A DNA stretch of 64,000 bases from Dyadobacter sp. LHD-138 (GTDB taxonomy: Bacteria; Bacteroidota; Bacteroidia; Cytophagales; Spirosomataceae). The stretch is from the NCBI RefSeq assembly GCF_030929615.1, contig NZ_JAVFVU010000025.1, positions 1 to 64,000 on the forward strand, read 5' to 3'. Position 1 is the stretch's first letter. Every line of letters starts with the position of its first letter. The position numbers were made by a program, and so were the translations under genes. Positions 44,479 to 53,488 of this stretch are shown piece after piece. The notes under the pieces are model-generated. The model had not been told where the DNA came from, searched no databases, and saw only the letters and a program-made list of their open reading frames with translations.

Positions 44479-44886
44479 ATAGGCGTAATAACTCTGGATA
44501 ACACCCAAATCGGCTTCTGTCCAGTCAAGTGTAGGCAAATCTTGTGGTTCAAGCCATGAGATTTGCTCATGTTCGGAAAGGACAATATCATGGGTGCGCA
44601 GTTTGCAGACGAAAGGCACCAGTATGATTTCTCTCCATCCCTGATCCTTTGTCGTAACGGGAAGTTTTTGAATTATATCAATTTCAACATTCAGTTCTTC
44701 CAGTATTTCGCGTACCAGCGTTTCTTCGTCCGTTTCGTTTTCTTCCTGCTTTCCTCCGGGAAATTCCCACTGAAGCGGAAAAGATAATGCAGCACTGCGC
44801 TGACCGGCCAATACCTTGCCATTATGTTCAATAATAGCGCAAGGAACCCGTACAACTAATTTAACAGCAACAATACTTTCTACCAT
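44464..44886 (-). CDS. Nudix hydrolase, MutT/8-oxo-dGTP diphosphatase-like
   Basis: 140 residues. The Nudix box is complete: GGKQEENETDEETLVREILEEL (about 40-61), with REILEE carrying the catalytic glutamates. WEFPGG precedes it, as in MutT proteins that clear oxidised dGTP. The C-terminal SWLEPQDLPTLDWTEAD is also MutT-like. It shares its 3' end with pyrC. Confidence 0.88.
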   Translation of the reverse strand: MVESIVAVKLVVRVPCAIIEHNGKVLAGQRSAALSFPLQWEFPGGKQEENETDEETLVREILEELNVEIDIIQKLPVTTKDQGWREIILVPFVCKLRTHDIVLSEHEQISWLEPQDLPTLDWTEADLGVIQSYYAYLAGK

Positions 44887-44935
44887 ACCAACGGTGACAC
44901 AAAATTTACCGCAAAAGTATAGATTATATTCTATA

Positions 44936-44982
44936 AAAACCAGCGAGTTATTGAATTGATTTTCAATAACTCGCTGGTTTTA
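44936..44982 (-). terminator. Strong intrinsic terminator of ruvB
   Basis: Near-perfect 20-base stem AAAACCAGCGAGTTATTGAA / TTCAATAACTCGCTGGTTTT with a 6-base loop. It follows ruvB on the minus strand and separates it from the Nudix gene. Confidence 0.9.
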
Positions 44983-45024
44983 TTTTACGGTAAATATGAA
45001 ATTTTCGGGATGTGCTGCCCTGTT

Positions 45025-46050
45025 TTAAAACAGCTCTCCGGACCGGTGTCTTGGCAAAATTCCGAGGTGACGAAACGCTTTCTCGGTTACTTCTCTTCCT
45101 CTTGAAGTTCTTTTGAGATATCCCTCCTGAATCAGAAATGGCTCGTAAACTTCTTCTATCGTTTCGGCTTCTTCTCCGCAAGCCGTGGCAATGGTGGAAA
45201 GCCCCACCGGGCCTCCTTTGAATTTCTCAATAATGGTACTTAAAATACGGTTATCCATTTCATCCAGACCATTCTGATCGACGTCCAGTGCCAGCAGCGC
45301 CATTTCCGCGATGGCTACGGTGATCTTGCCATTGCCCTTCACCTGTGCAAAATCACGTGTACGGCGCAGCAGGTTATTGGCAATACGCGGTGTTCCCCGG
45401 CTGCGTCGGGCAATCTCGAAAGCCGCGTCATCTTCCAGCGGCGTACCCAGAATAACGGCCGACCGTTTCAAGATCGAAGCCAGTAGCGCCGCATCGTAAT
45501 ATTCCAGTCTCGCATTGATACCAAAACGGGCACGCAGCGGTGAGGTAAGCATACCCGCCCGCGTTGTCGCACCAATCAGCGTAAAAGGGTTCAGACCGAT
45601 CTGGATGCTGCGCGCATTCGGACCGCTGTCCAGCATGATATCAATTTTATAATCCTCCATGGCCGAATAAAGATATTCCTCCACAATCGGATTCAAACGG
45701 TGAATCTCATCGATAAAAAGTACGTCATGTTCCTGCAAATTGGTCAACAAACCCGCCAGATCGCTGGGTTTGTCCAGTACCGGCCCGGACGTAATTTTAA
45801 TACCCGACGCGAGTTCGTTCGCGATGATATGGGATAATGTAGTTTTTCCCAAACCAGGCGGACCATGCAGCAAAACATGGTCCAGCGCGTCGCCACGATG
45901 TTTCGCCGCCTGAACAAATATTTTAAGGTTCTCAAGAATTTTATCCTGTCCCGTAAAATCATCGAAGGACAACGGACGTAATGCCCGGTCGATCTCTTTT
46001 TCCGGGTTGGAAAGATTTTCTTTATCTCCGGACAGATAATCCTGGCGCAT
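45025..46050 (-). CDS. ruvB: Holliday junction branch migration helicase RuvB
   Basis: 341 residues from MRQDYL. A longer frame begins at 46110, but the family N-terminus 'NPEKEID.ALRPL.FDDFTGQ' follows this start directly. The hexameric AAA+ motor has Walker A GPPGLGKTT, Walker B FIDEIHRL, sensor and arginine finger GATTRAGMLTSPLRARFG and the winged-helix end (GRVETKAF region, here GREVTEKAFRHLG). It drives branch migration with RuvA. ruvA is not adjacent. Confidence 0.95.
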   Translation of the reverse strand: MRQDYLSGDKENLSNPEKEIDRALRPLSFDDFTGQDKILENLKIFVQAAKHRGDALDHVLLHGPPGLGKTTLSHIIANELASGIKITSGPVLDKPSDLAGLLTNLQEHDVLFIDEIHRLNPIVEEYLYSAMEDYKIDIMLDSGPNARSIQIGLNPFTLIGATTRAGMLTSPLRARFGINARLEYYDAALLASILKRSAVILGTPLEDDAAFEIARRSRGTPRIANNLLRRTRDFAQVKGNGKITVAIAEMALLALDVDQNGLDEMDNRILSTIIEKFKGGPVGLSTIATACGEEAETIEEVYEPFLIQEGYLKRTSRGREVTEKAFRHLGILPRHRSGELF

Positions 46051-46142
46051 AAGCTCTTTGACAATAGTAGTTACGTTTTTACTAAAAAACGTACGGATTT
46101 TTTCAATCAAAAATAGCCGTTTTTATTGGCAAAACCGAACTT

Positions 46143-49010
46143 CTACCGGATCACCATGACAGAGCCACGCAGCACGACAGGATTCCGTTCAGGAAAATAC
46201 TGGGCCTCATACGAAACGATGTATGGATAAACGCCGGGCTGTACTTTCGCACCTTTGTAGGTTCCATCCCAACGGCCTTCTATGGTATTGGTCGCATAAA
46301 TAACCTCTCCCCAGCGGTTATAGATCTTAATGGAATAATTGGTGTAATAGGCGCCAAAGACATCCAGAGATTCATTTTTCCCATCGCCGTCTGGCGTAAA
46401 TGCGTCCGGTATAAAAAATCTCGGTTCACATTGATCCACAACTTTGGTGGACTGCTGCGCCACGCAGCCTTCTTTGTTGGTCGCAAGAACGGTATAAACG
46501 CCTTCCTTATCGACCGTGATCGTAGCCGTTGTATCTCCTGACTGCGGCCATTCATAATGCACCACGCCAATGCCTTTGGGATCCAGCGTAATTTGGCCTC
46601 CATCCGGAATACAGATGTAATATTCCGGAGCCAGTCTCAAAATGGGAGAAGGCAGCTCCTTAACCTGGATCGTATCAGCGTTGTAGCAGTTAAGCCTGTT
46701 CTTAACTTGTACGAAATAGGTCCCGGGTTGCTTAACCGTAATACTTTGTGTGGTTTCCCCGGTATTCCATAACCATTCGTTCCAGGAAAGGCCCGTGGCT
46801 AATAACACAACAGAACTATCCCGGCACATGGTTGTATCCCGCATCTCGAACGGTGGTGGCTTTCGAAGCGTAACCTCCGTCGTATCTATTGAAAAACAAT
46901 CCCGGTCGGGCCCGTTGTATGCAACAGCGATATATCTTCCCGTCGTTGTAACCCTAATCGTTTTTCCTCTTCCGATAATTCTTCCCCGGTTATACCATTC
47001 GTAGATTTCCGCAGGAATACCCATATCCAGCTGCACGTATGCACCGCAAGTATCAATGTTGGGACGAAGATTCATTGCCGGAGGCGTTTCATAAATGACA
47101 ACTGTGTCCTTGGTCACGATACTCGTACAGGCATTGGACTGCGACAATGACACCAAATACCTACCAGGCTGCGTATAAGTATGCGAAATTTTAGGCTCTT
47201 TGGAAGTTCCCCCACTTTTATCCCCAAAATCCCATACATACATATTATCCTTCAAAGGATCGCAAATCGGCCCGGCTTCAAAGTTAGTCGGCTCACCTGT
47301 ACAGAATCCATCCGCCGAGAAACCCGGTCCTGAGGCTTCCTGTGTAAAATCCTGCACCATACTAGGCAAACCAAGCTGGCTTTTCTTTCCTCCAAGATTG
47401 ACGCCATTCCGTTTGTATTCAATCGCTGATACTGAATTTCTTTCCGGCTCACCAATTGATGCGAGATAATCGCTGCCATCAATGGCCATATATATTTTTC
47501 CATCCGGGGCAATCTGTAAAGCGCCGAATTTCTGGGTTGCCGAACTATCGATCACGATAGCCGATTCCACAATCAAACTATCGCTGAAAGTTAGATCGTA
47601 TTGTTTCAAATAAGATTTTGTACCGTTTTCTCCCTGAAATGAAACATACATTTTTTCCCCGCTGGGAGAAAACTCAATCCCATAAGCCTTGGGCGGGGCC
47701 GGGCCAAGCTTGATTGTTTTGTCATAAGTTAAAACGCCCGTCGAATCATTGAACTTAAACAACTCAACGTAATTGGTAGGGGGGCCGGGAATAACCACGG
47801 CCAGACGTCTGTCTCCGCTGGTACTATCCGCAGCCGAAAACTTCATATAGCCTTCGCCTTTATTGAGGGAATCATGCGCCATACCTAACTCAGGCGCACT
47901 GGTTTCTGTGAGCCCTCCCGTTGTTGCATGAAAAATGTGAAACTTATTGGTACCGTAATCATGAGAAATAACCCAGTAAGTACTGTCTCTCTTGTTTTGA
48001 ACAGCGGCAAGACGTTCCGTGGTTGGTTGCTGCAAGGTCGTGTTTTGCTCAACAATAGCCCCTTTCCCTCCATTCCGCCGCATATCTACCACACTCACGG
48101 TCAAGAGTTTTTCGCCGTTAATATCTGATGTCGTGAAAACGTTGAACAAATATTCACATCCCCGGCATGTTGGCTGCGGTACAATAAGGACCGATTGTGT
48201 GGAGTTTTTATTACCCAAAAGCGGTTTGCAATTCGCCGGATCGATACAAGGCATCACACCGCCATCCTTGTCCCAAATCGTGATCCCGTCTGAATAAAAC
48301 AGCAAAATTCCCTTGGAATTGGCAATCGAAGAAGTTCCTTCAGGTGTATTGACCTTACCATCGGTAATAGGCGTGGGAGGGCTGTTTGAAAAATCAAGCC
48401 CGGCATTTCCGCCGAAAAACCATTTTGCTCCCTCCTGATTTTCAGGCTGCATACAAATTTTAACATTAACACGGTCCTGAATTTTACATCCGTTAGGCAT
48501 AATCACTTCGACAGAATAACAACCCGAACTATCGACTTCCAGCGTGGGTGTCGTCTCTCCTTTCGGATACCAGATATAGGTAGCACCTTCAGGCGCACCC
48601 TCAGGGTATGGATTGAGTACTAAACTTGTGTTTGGACAAATGGTGGTATCTGATTTCCATTTCTGAAATGCCGGCGGAAGTTCACCAATGGTTACTTGCT
48701 GTGTCTCGGTTGTTGTACTGCCATCCACAAAAGTCCGGGTTACCGTGACGGTATAGGGGCCTGCCGTTTTATAGGAATGCAGTGGATTACGGACATTATC
48801 TTTCCCGCCATCTCCAAAATCCCAGGCCCAGGCCGTTGCCTTACTATTGGCATCTTCCGTAAACACCGTTCCGTCCTCCGCACATGCCGGGCTTGGCACA
48901 CAGGTTTCTTTCACCGTAAATGGCTGCGCGTTTGCGAAACCCGCTCCCAGAAACAGCAAAAAGCATAAAGAATAAAATATTTTCCGATATGTATTATAAA
49001 ATCGCCTCAT
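46143..49010 (-). CDS. PKD-domain protein with type B (gliding-motility) C-terminal domain
   Basis: 955 residues, exported and probably presented on the surface by type IX secretion. It has a signal sequence, then a first PKD domain (AWDFGDGGKDNVRNPLHSY, near 65-85), a long propeller-like central part, a second PKD domain (YVWDFGDKSGGTSKEP, near 595) and Ig-like segments. The C-terminal ~85 residues are the type B sorting domain: FFIPDAFTPDGDGKNE, IKIYNRWGEVIY, GRWDGTYKG..QPGVYPYIVSY. Type B cargo often depends on a dedicated PorP/SprF partner, and one is encoded divergently 224 bases away. Confidence 0.88.
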   Translation of the reverse strand: MRRFYNTYRKIFYSLCFLLFLGAGFANAQPFTVKETCVPSPACAEDGTVFTEDANSKATAWAWDFGDGGKDNVRNPLHSYKTAGPYTVTVTRTFVDGSTTTETQQVTIGELPPAFQKWKSDTTICPNTSLVLNPYPEGAPEGATYIWYPKGETTPTLEVDSSGCYSVEVIMPNGCKIQDRVNVKICMQPENQEGAKWFFGGNAGLDFSNSPPTPITDGKVNTPEGTSSIANSKGILLFYSDGITIWDKDGGVMPCIDPANCKPLLGNKNSTQSVLIVPQPTCRGCEYLFNVFTTSDINGEKLLTVSVVDMRRNGGKGAIVEQNTTLQQPTTERLAAVQNKRDSTYWVISHDYGTNKFHIFHATTGGLTETSAPELGMAHDSLNKGEGYMKFSAADSTSGDRRLAVVIPGPPTNYVELFKFNDSTGVLTYDKTIKLGPAPPKAYGIEFSPSGEKMYVSFQGENGTKSYLKQYDLTFSDSLIVESAIVIDSSATQKFGALQIAPDGKIYMAIDGSDYLASIGEPERNSVSAIEYKRNGVNLGGKKSQLGLPSMVQDFTQEASGPGFSADGFCTGEPTNFEAGPICDPLKDNMYVWDFGDKSGGTSKEPKISHTYTQPGRYLVSLSQSNACTSIVTKDTVVIYETPPAMNLRPNIDTCGAYVQLDMGIPAEIYEWYNRGRIIGRGKTIRVTTTGRYIAVAYNGPDRDCFSIDTTEVTLRKPPPFEMRDTTMCRDSSVVLLATGLSWNEWLWNTGETTQSITVKQPGTYFVQVKNRLNCYNADTIQVKELPSPILRLAPEYYICIPDGGQITLDPKGIGVVHYEWPQSGDTTATITVDKEGVYTVLATNKEGCVAQQSTKVVDQCEPRFFIPDAFTPDGDGKNESLDVFGAYYTNYSIKIYNRWGEVIYATNTIEGRWDGTYKGAKVQPGVYPYIVSYEAQYFPERNPVVLRGSVMVIR

Positions 49011-49234
49011 GTTTCGTTACTTATTCATCATCCCTACCCCGTCCATTTAATATTCTTGTTACCCGATCATTCTAACGAAAATATTATGTTAAAATTTTGT
49101 GTGGTAAAGTCTTAAAAACCATGCTAATTTGAATATTAATACGCAATGTGGCGACAATTTGTGAATTATATTTTAGTAATTTTCATCTCCGTATACCCAA
49201 TTCGCCATAAATGACGAACAATGCCTGAAAATAT

Positions 49235-50263
49235 ATGATTAAGCGTTTACTTCCTCTTATGATCATGACACTGCTCTGCCTGAAAGGTTGGAGTCAGGAT
49301 CCTCAATTTTCCCAGTTTTACGCTAACCCGTTGTATCTGAATCCCGCCTTGGCTGGTGGCGCACTGGCGCCGCGTCTTACGGCAAATTACCGTAACCAGT
49401 GGCCTTCGCTTTCTGCCAATTTTGTAACAGCATCTTTCGGTGCTGATGTATTTCTGCCCAATTATAATAGCGGGGTTGGTATTCAGGTAACGACCGACAG
49501 CCAGGGTCTTGGCAATTTAAAAGCAACGGACGTCGCTCTCCAATATTCCTACCAGATTTCTCTGAATGATGTCACGTCATTAAGGCTGGGTATACAAGGC
49601 GGCTTTGCGTCACGCTCGCTGGATTATTTCGGATTAACTTTTGGCGACCAGTATAACAACGGCGGCCTCACCGGCAACCCATCCTCGGATCCTTTTGCCA
49701 ATGGCGGCCCCAAAGTATCCTACGCCGATTTCTCTTCCGGCATGATGGTCTACTCCGACTGGTACTGGCTTGGACTGTCGGCGCATCACCTGAACCGCCC
49801 CAATCAGGCATTTAGCGGAACAGAAGCCCGCCTGCCCATGAAAACGAGTTTACAGGCTGGTTTACGCATTCCCTTTGCCGGATATACATTTTTAGGCAAT
49901 GAAATCGACAAGGAAAAAACAATTTCTCCGGCCATTTTGTATAAAAAACAAGGTAAATACGATCAGCTGGATATGGGCCTGTATGTAACCATCGAACCGC
50001 TCGTGCTGGGGATGTGGTATCGCGGCATTCCTTTTAAAAAATATGAGCCTTCGATCAATAACCACGAATCACTCGTTTTTCTTGCCGGGTTTCGACAGGA
50101 CAAATTTTCGATTGGTTACAGTTACGACTTAACGATTTCAACCCTGGGTGCAGGCAGCGGTGGTGCGCATGAAATTTCTATATCCTACATTTTTGAACCG
50201 CTCACCCCTAAACCGAAGCGCAGCAGAAGCAGCAAACACCAGCTTTCCTGCCCAAAATTTTAG
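49235..50263 (+). CDS. PorP/SprF family type IX secretion membrane protein
   Basis: 342 residues with a signal peptide (MIKRLLPLMIMTLLCLKGWS). The mature start DPQFSQFYANPLYLNPALAGG is the PorP/SprF family signature, and NYRNQWPSL follows. The rest alternates outer-membrane beta-strands. Members tether or help export type B cargo, here probably the divergent PKD protein. A tail of basic residues (PKPKRSRSSKH) is unusual. Confidence 0.92.
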   Translation: MIKRLLPLMIMTLLCLKGWSQDPQFSQFYANPLYLNPALAGGALAPRLTANYRNQWPSLSANFVTASFGADVFLPNYNSGVGIQVTTDSQGLGNLKATDVALQYSYQISLNDVTSLRLGIQGGFASRSLDYFGLTFGDQYNNGGLTGNPSSDPFANGGPKVSYADFSSGMMVYSDWYWLGLSAHHLNRPNQAFSGTEARLPMKTSLQAGLRIPFAGYTFLGNEIDKEKTISPAILYKKQGKYDQLDMGLYVTIEPLVLGMWYRGIPFKKYEPSINNHESLVFLAGFRQDKFSIGYSYDLTISTLGAGSGGAHEISISYIFEPLTPKPKRSRSSKHQLSCPKF

Positions 50264-50287
50264 CATAAATCGTGTGATCTTATACAC

Positions 50288-50319
50288 AAATGCAGGCGAA
50301 ATTTGCCTGCATTTTTTGT
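50288..50319 (+). terminator. Intrinsic terminator of the porP/sprF gene
   Basis: Stem AAATGCAGGC / GCCTGCATTT with a 7-base loop, followed by a T-run. Confidence 0.85.
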
Positions 50320-50389
50320 TACAGTATAAAAAGACCAGCCACTTCTTTTCGATTAAATTAACCGTATACATCCAGAGCAAATACATTTT

Positions 50390-51178
50390 ATGAACAAGTC
50401 CCCGAAACAAAAACTCTTTTTCAGCCTTTTTATGCTGGTGATGGCTATTGGCGCTGTGGCAGCACCTCCCAAAAGAGAGTATTATGAGATAAAAATGTAC
50501 CGTCTGAAAGATAAAACGCAGGAAGCAACCGTAGAAAACTACCTTAAAGACGCCTATATACCCGCTTTACACCGCGCCGGCATAAAAAATGTAGGGGTTT
50601 TCAAACCCGTGGTTTCTGACACGATGAGCGGCAAGTTAATCTACGTACTGACGCCGGTTAACTCGCTGGATCAATTGCTCTCCCTTCCTAAAGTATTGGA
50701 AAAAGATGCCAAGTATCTGGCGGCAGGAAAAGACTATATCGATGCACCGTATAAAAATCCACCTTACGCCCGCATTGAAACAACGGTTTTGCAGGCTTTC
50801 ACCACCATGCCTGTGCATGCAAAACCAAATTTGACCGGACCAAAAAGCGAACGCGTATATGAACTGCGCAGCTACGAAGGGTATACCGAAAAAATTTACC
50901 AGAATAAGGTTAAAATGTTTAACGATGGCGGCGAAGTGCCTCTTTTCGTAAGATTGGGTTTTAACGCAGTATTTTATGGCGAAGTGATCGCCGGAAGTCA
51001 TCAGCCGAATCTGATGTACATGACGACTTTCGAAAACAAAGCATCCCGTGATGCGCACTGGAAAGCATTCAGCAGTGACGCAGAATGGAACAAGCTGAAG
51101 GTAAATCCTGAGTACCAGAATAACGTATCAAAAAATACAAGTTTCTTCTTATACCCAACAGAATACTCGGATATTTAA
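50390..51178 (+). CDS. NIPSNAP family protein, exported
   Basis: 262 residues with a signal peptide (MNKSPKQKLFFSLFMLVMAIGAVA). Two NIPSNAP dimeric alpha/beta-barrel domains: YYEIKMYRLKDKTQEATVENYLKDAYIPALHRAGI and VYELRSYEGYTEKIYQNKVKMFNDGGEVPLFVRLGFNAVFYGEVIAG. The biochemical role of bacterial NIPSNAP proteins is unknown. It is transcribed alone or with the next gene (116-base gap). Confidence 0.82.
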   Translation: MNKSPKQKLFFSLFMLVMAIGAVAAPPKREYYEIKMYRLKDKTQEATVENYLKDAYIPALHRAGIKNVGVFKPVVSDTMSGKLIYVLTPVNSLDQLLSLPKVLEKDAKYLAAGKDYIDAPYKNPPYARIETTVLQAFTTMPVHAKPNLTGPKSERVYELRSYEGYTEKIYQNKVKMFNDGGEVPLFVRLGFNAVFYGEVIAGSHQPNLMYMTTFENKASRDAHWKAFSSDAEWNKLKVNPEYQNNVSKNTSFFLYPTEYSDI

Positions 51179-51294
51179 GAACTGATTTTTCAGGCAACTA
51201 AAATTTCCTGCACTTTGTATTGATGGAACATGGGATCGTTCTCGTCATATAGCAAAACCCATATTCCATTATTTTTCATTTAATATCATTTTTT

Positions 51295-52308
51295 ATGAAA
51301 GCCGCTGTTTTAAAAAGTGTAAATGAACCCATCGTTGTTGAACAAATAAAAACACCGGAAGCCGGCGAAGGAGAGGTGCTTGTTCAATTAAAAGCCGCCT
51401 CACTTAATCACAGGGACGTTTGGATCCAAAAAGGACTATACCCTAAAATCACCACACCGATTGTGCTGGGCTCCGATGGTTCCGGAATTGTCACGCAAAC
51501 CGGCGCCGGGGTTGACAAAACCTGGCTGGGTAAGGAAGTGCTCATCAATCCTTCCCACAACTGGGGCGACAATCCGGCTTTTTATGCCGAGGAACATAAA
51601 ATTTTGGGTTTGCCTGATAACGGCACCTTTGCTGAATTTGTAAAAATTGAGGCAAAATATCTTGTTGAAAAACCTGAACATCTTTCTTTTGAAGAAGCCG
51701 CTGCCTTGCCCATGGGCGGATTAACGGCGTGGAGGTCCCTGATCACGCGCGCGAATCTTACCAAAAACGACCGGGTACTGATTACCGGTGCCGGGGGAGG
51801 CGTTGCCCTTTTTGCCATACAGTTCGCCATTGCAGCGGGTGCGGAAGTCTGGGTAACATCCGGATCCGACGATAAAATTCAGAAAGCTATCGCACTGGGA
51901 GCAAAGGGAGGGATTAACTACAAAAATCCAACCTGGTTCCGCGATTTACTTGTAAAAGTACGTGGTAAAAAAACCGGCTACTTCGATGTGATTATTGACA
52001 GTGCCGGTGGTCCTGGATTTGCGCGTTTGATCGACATTGCCGCGCCGGGAGCCCGAATTTGCTTTTATGGCGGTGGCACAGGAAATATCACAGACGTGGT
52101 TCCGGCCAAGGTATTTTTTAAGCAGCTTAATATTTACGGAAGCACCATGGGTACTGAAGCAGAGTTTTCGGATATGATCGATTTTGTGAAAGAACACAAA
52201 GTTGTTCCCGTGATCGACGAAGTGTTAACGCTTGAACAGGCAGAGCAGGCATTCAGAAAAATGGATTCCGGTAAACAGTTCGGAAAAATTGTCTTAAAAA
52301 TCGATTGA
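51295..52308 (+). CDS. Zinc-independent medium-chain dehydrogenase (quinone oxidoreductase-like)
   Basis: 337 residues. The MDR fold opens with a GroES-like domain (KAASLNHRDVWIQKG, about 32-46). The NAD(P)H Rossmann motif is ITGAGGGVALFAIQFAIAAGAEV (about 164-186). The catalytic-zinc cysteine position holds other residues, pointing to the QOR/zeta-crystallin-like branch. The substrate is unknown. The terminator following it is shared with murQ. Confidence 0.8.
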   Translation: MKAAVLKSVNEPIVVEQIKTPEAGEGEVLVQLKAASLNHRDVWIQKGLYPKITTPIVLGSDGSGIVTQTGAGVDKTWLGKEVLINPSHNWGDNPAFYAEEHKILGLPDNGTFAEFVKIEAKYLVEKPEHLSFEEAAALPMGGLTAWRSLITRANLTKNDRVLITGAGGGVALFAIQFAIAAGAEVWVTSGSDDKIQKAIALGAKGGINYKNPTWFRDLLVKVRGKKTGYFDVIIDSAGGPGFARLIDIAAPGARICFYGGGTGNITDVVPAKVFFKQLNIYGSTMGTEAEFSDMIDFVKEHKVVPVIDEVLTLEQAEQAFRKMDSGKQFGKIVLKID

Positions 52309-52310
52309 CA

Positions 52311-52346
52311 AAAAATAGCGCGGAGCTGGCTCCGCGCTATTTTTTG
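52311..52346. terminator. Bidirectional terminator between the dehydrogenase and murQ
   Basis: Perfect 15-base stem AAAATAGCGCGGAGC / GCTCCGCGCTATTTT with a 2-base loop and flanking A/T runs. It sits directly at the murQ stop. Confidence 0.9.
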
Positions 52347-53150
52347 TTATTTTCTTACCGCTTCAATCGCGCCCCGGACACTGCCGTGTTCTTCCAGCAA
52401 CGATTCTGCCTCATCAGGCGAAACTCCCAATTCATCTATGATCATGTGAATAGCACGGTTGACAAGCTTTTCATTTGTCATCTGCATATCCACCATTTTA
52501 TTGCCTTTTACCTTGCCAAGACGGATCATTACCGCCGTGGAAATCATATTCAGCACCAGTTTTTGGGCCGTTCCGGATTTCATTCTGGTACTTCCCGTCA
52601 GGAATTCAGGTCCAACAACCACTTCCACAGGATATTCGCAAGCCTGAGCCACCGGCGATCCGCTGTTACAAACCACGCAGCCGGTTAGCAAACCCGCTTT
52701 TTTTGCCTCATTCAATCCGCCTATCACATAAGGCGTACGCCCCGAAGCAGCGAGTCCGATTAAAGTATCATTTTCTGTAAGGTTATACGGAGCCAGATCA
52801 ATCCAAGCCTGATTCCAGTCATCCTCCGCATTTTCTACCGCCTTTCTGATCGCCACATCACCGCCTGCGATGATACCAACCACCAGATCAAAAGGGACAC
52901 CAAACGTTGGCGGGCATTCTGAAGCATCCACTACGCCCAAACGGCCGCTCGTTCCGGCACCGATATAAAATAAACGTCCGCCTTTTTTCATACGCGGAAC
53001 GATCTGCTCAATGAGTGCTCCAATCTGAGGAATTACCTTTTGAACAGCATTAGGGACGGTCTGATCTTCACGGTTAATGGAGGTCAGAATTTCCTGAACG
53101 CCCATTAAGTCGAGATCATTATATAGGGACGAAGATTCGGTCGTTAGCAT
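52347..53150 (-). CDS. murQ: N-acetylmuramic acid 6-phosphate etherase
   Basis: 267 residues. Splits the lactyl ether of MurNAc-6-P during cell-wall recycling. The SIS domain contains GRLFYIGAGTSGRLGVVDASECPPTFG (about 60-86, the family signature) and STRMKSGTAQKLVLNMISTA. It begins ILTSINREDQTVPNAVQK, as usual. No transporter or anhydro-MurNAc kinase gene adjoins it. Confidence 0.93.
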   Translation of the reverse strand: MLTTESSSLYNDLDLMGVQEILTSINREDQTVPNAVQKVIPQIGALIEQIVPRMKKGGRLFYIGAGTSGRLGVVDASECPPTFGVPFDLVVGIIAGGDVAIRKAVENAEDDWNQAWIDLAPYNLTENDTLIGLAASGRTPYVIGGLNEAKKAGLLTGCVVCNSGSPVAQACEYPVEVVVGPEFLTGSTRMKSGTAQKLVLNMISTAVMIRLGKVKGNKMVDMQMTNEKLVNRAIHMIIDELGVSPDEAESLLEEHGSVRGAIEAVRK

Positions 53151-53263
53151 AATAGATGTTGCATTAATTTAAATCCAAAATTAATTATTTTCTGTTTAGG
53201 AACCTTTACCAAATAAATATTATGGTATTAATCTAAGTATATCTGCAAAAATTTGCCGTAAAA

Positions 53264-53295
53264 TTTGGAAAATAAAAAGATACACTCCTAATTTG
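53264..53295 (+). promoter_or_regulatory. Candidate promoter of the ilv-leu operon
   Basis: A -33-type TTTG (53264-53267), a 21-base spacer and TAATTTG (53289-53295), one base short of the TAnnTTTG consensus. It would start the transcript about 55-60 bases before the leader-peptide start codon. Confidence 0.4.
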
Positions 53296-53359
53296 TAACA
53301 GAATCCGAGAGTCAGCGAATTTTCGCTAAAATCAAAATTTTCGTTTTTAACTGATATTT

Positions 53360-53413
53360 ATGTTTTCCAACCGTTTCATTCTCCTCCTGATTGTAGTCAC
53401 GCCCCAGGCGTGA
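53360..53413 (+). CDS. Branched-chain amino acid leader peptide (17 aa)
   Basis: Reads MFSNRFILLLIVVTPQA and stop. The uninterrupted run Ile-Leu-Leu-Leu-Ile-Val-Val (codons 7-13) contains all three end products of the operon that follows. The last Val codon overlaps the first arm of the first hairpin, and the stop codon lies in its second arm. The ribosome position can therefore govern RNA folding. This is the arrangement of classical ilv attenuators. The role is inferred from peptide, position and hairpins together. Confidence 0.75.
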   Translation: MFSNRFILLLIVVTPQA

Positions 53414-53475
53414 GTGGGATGTTACGGTATATAACCTGCACCTCACTCAATAAATGAGTGAGGTGTTTTTATTTT
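53397..53475 (+). promoter_or_regulatory. Transcription attenuator of the ilv-leu operon
   Basis: Three alternative structures are visible. 1:2 pauses: TCACGCC (53397-53403) with GGCGTGA (53407-53413). 2:3 antiterminates: TGAGTG-GG (53411-53418) with CC-T-CACTCA (53441-53449). 3:4 terminates: CACCTCACTCA (53439-53449) with TGAGTGAGGTG (53455-53465), a perfect 11-base stem, followed by TTTTTATTTT. A ribosome stalled at the Ile/Leu/Val codons would cover arm 1 and free arm 2 to pair with arm 3, letting transcription continue into ilvD. Confidence 0.75.
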
Positions 53476-53488
53476 ATAATCATTCACC

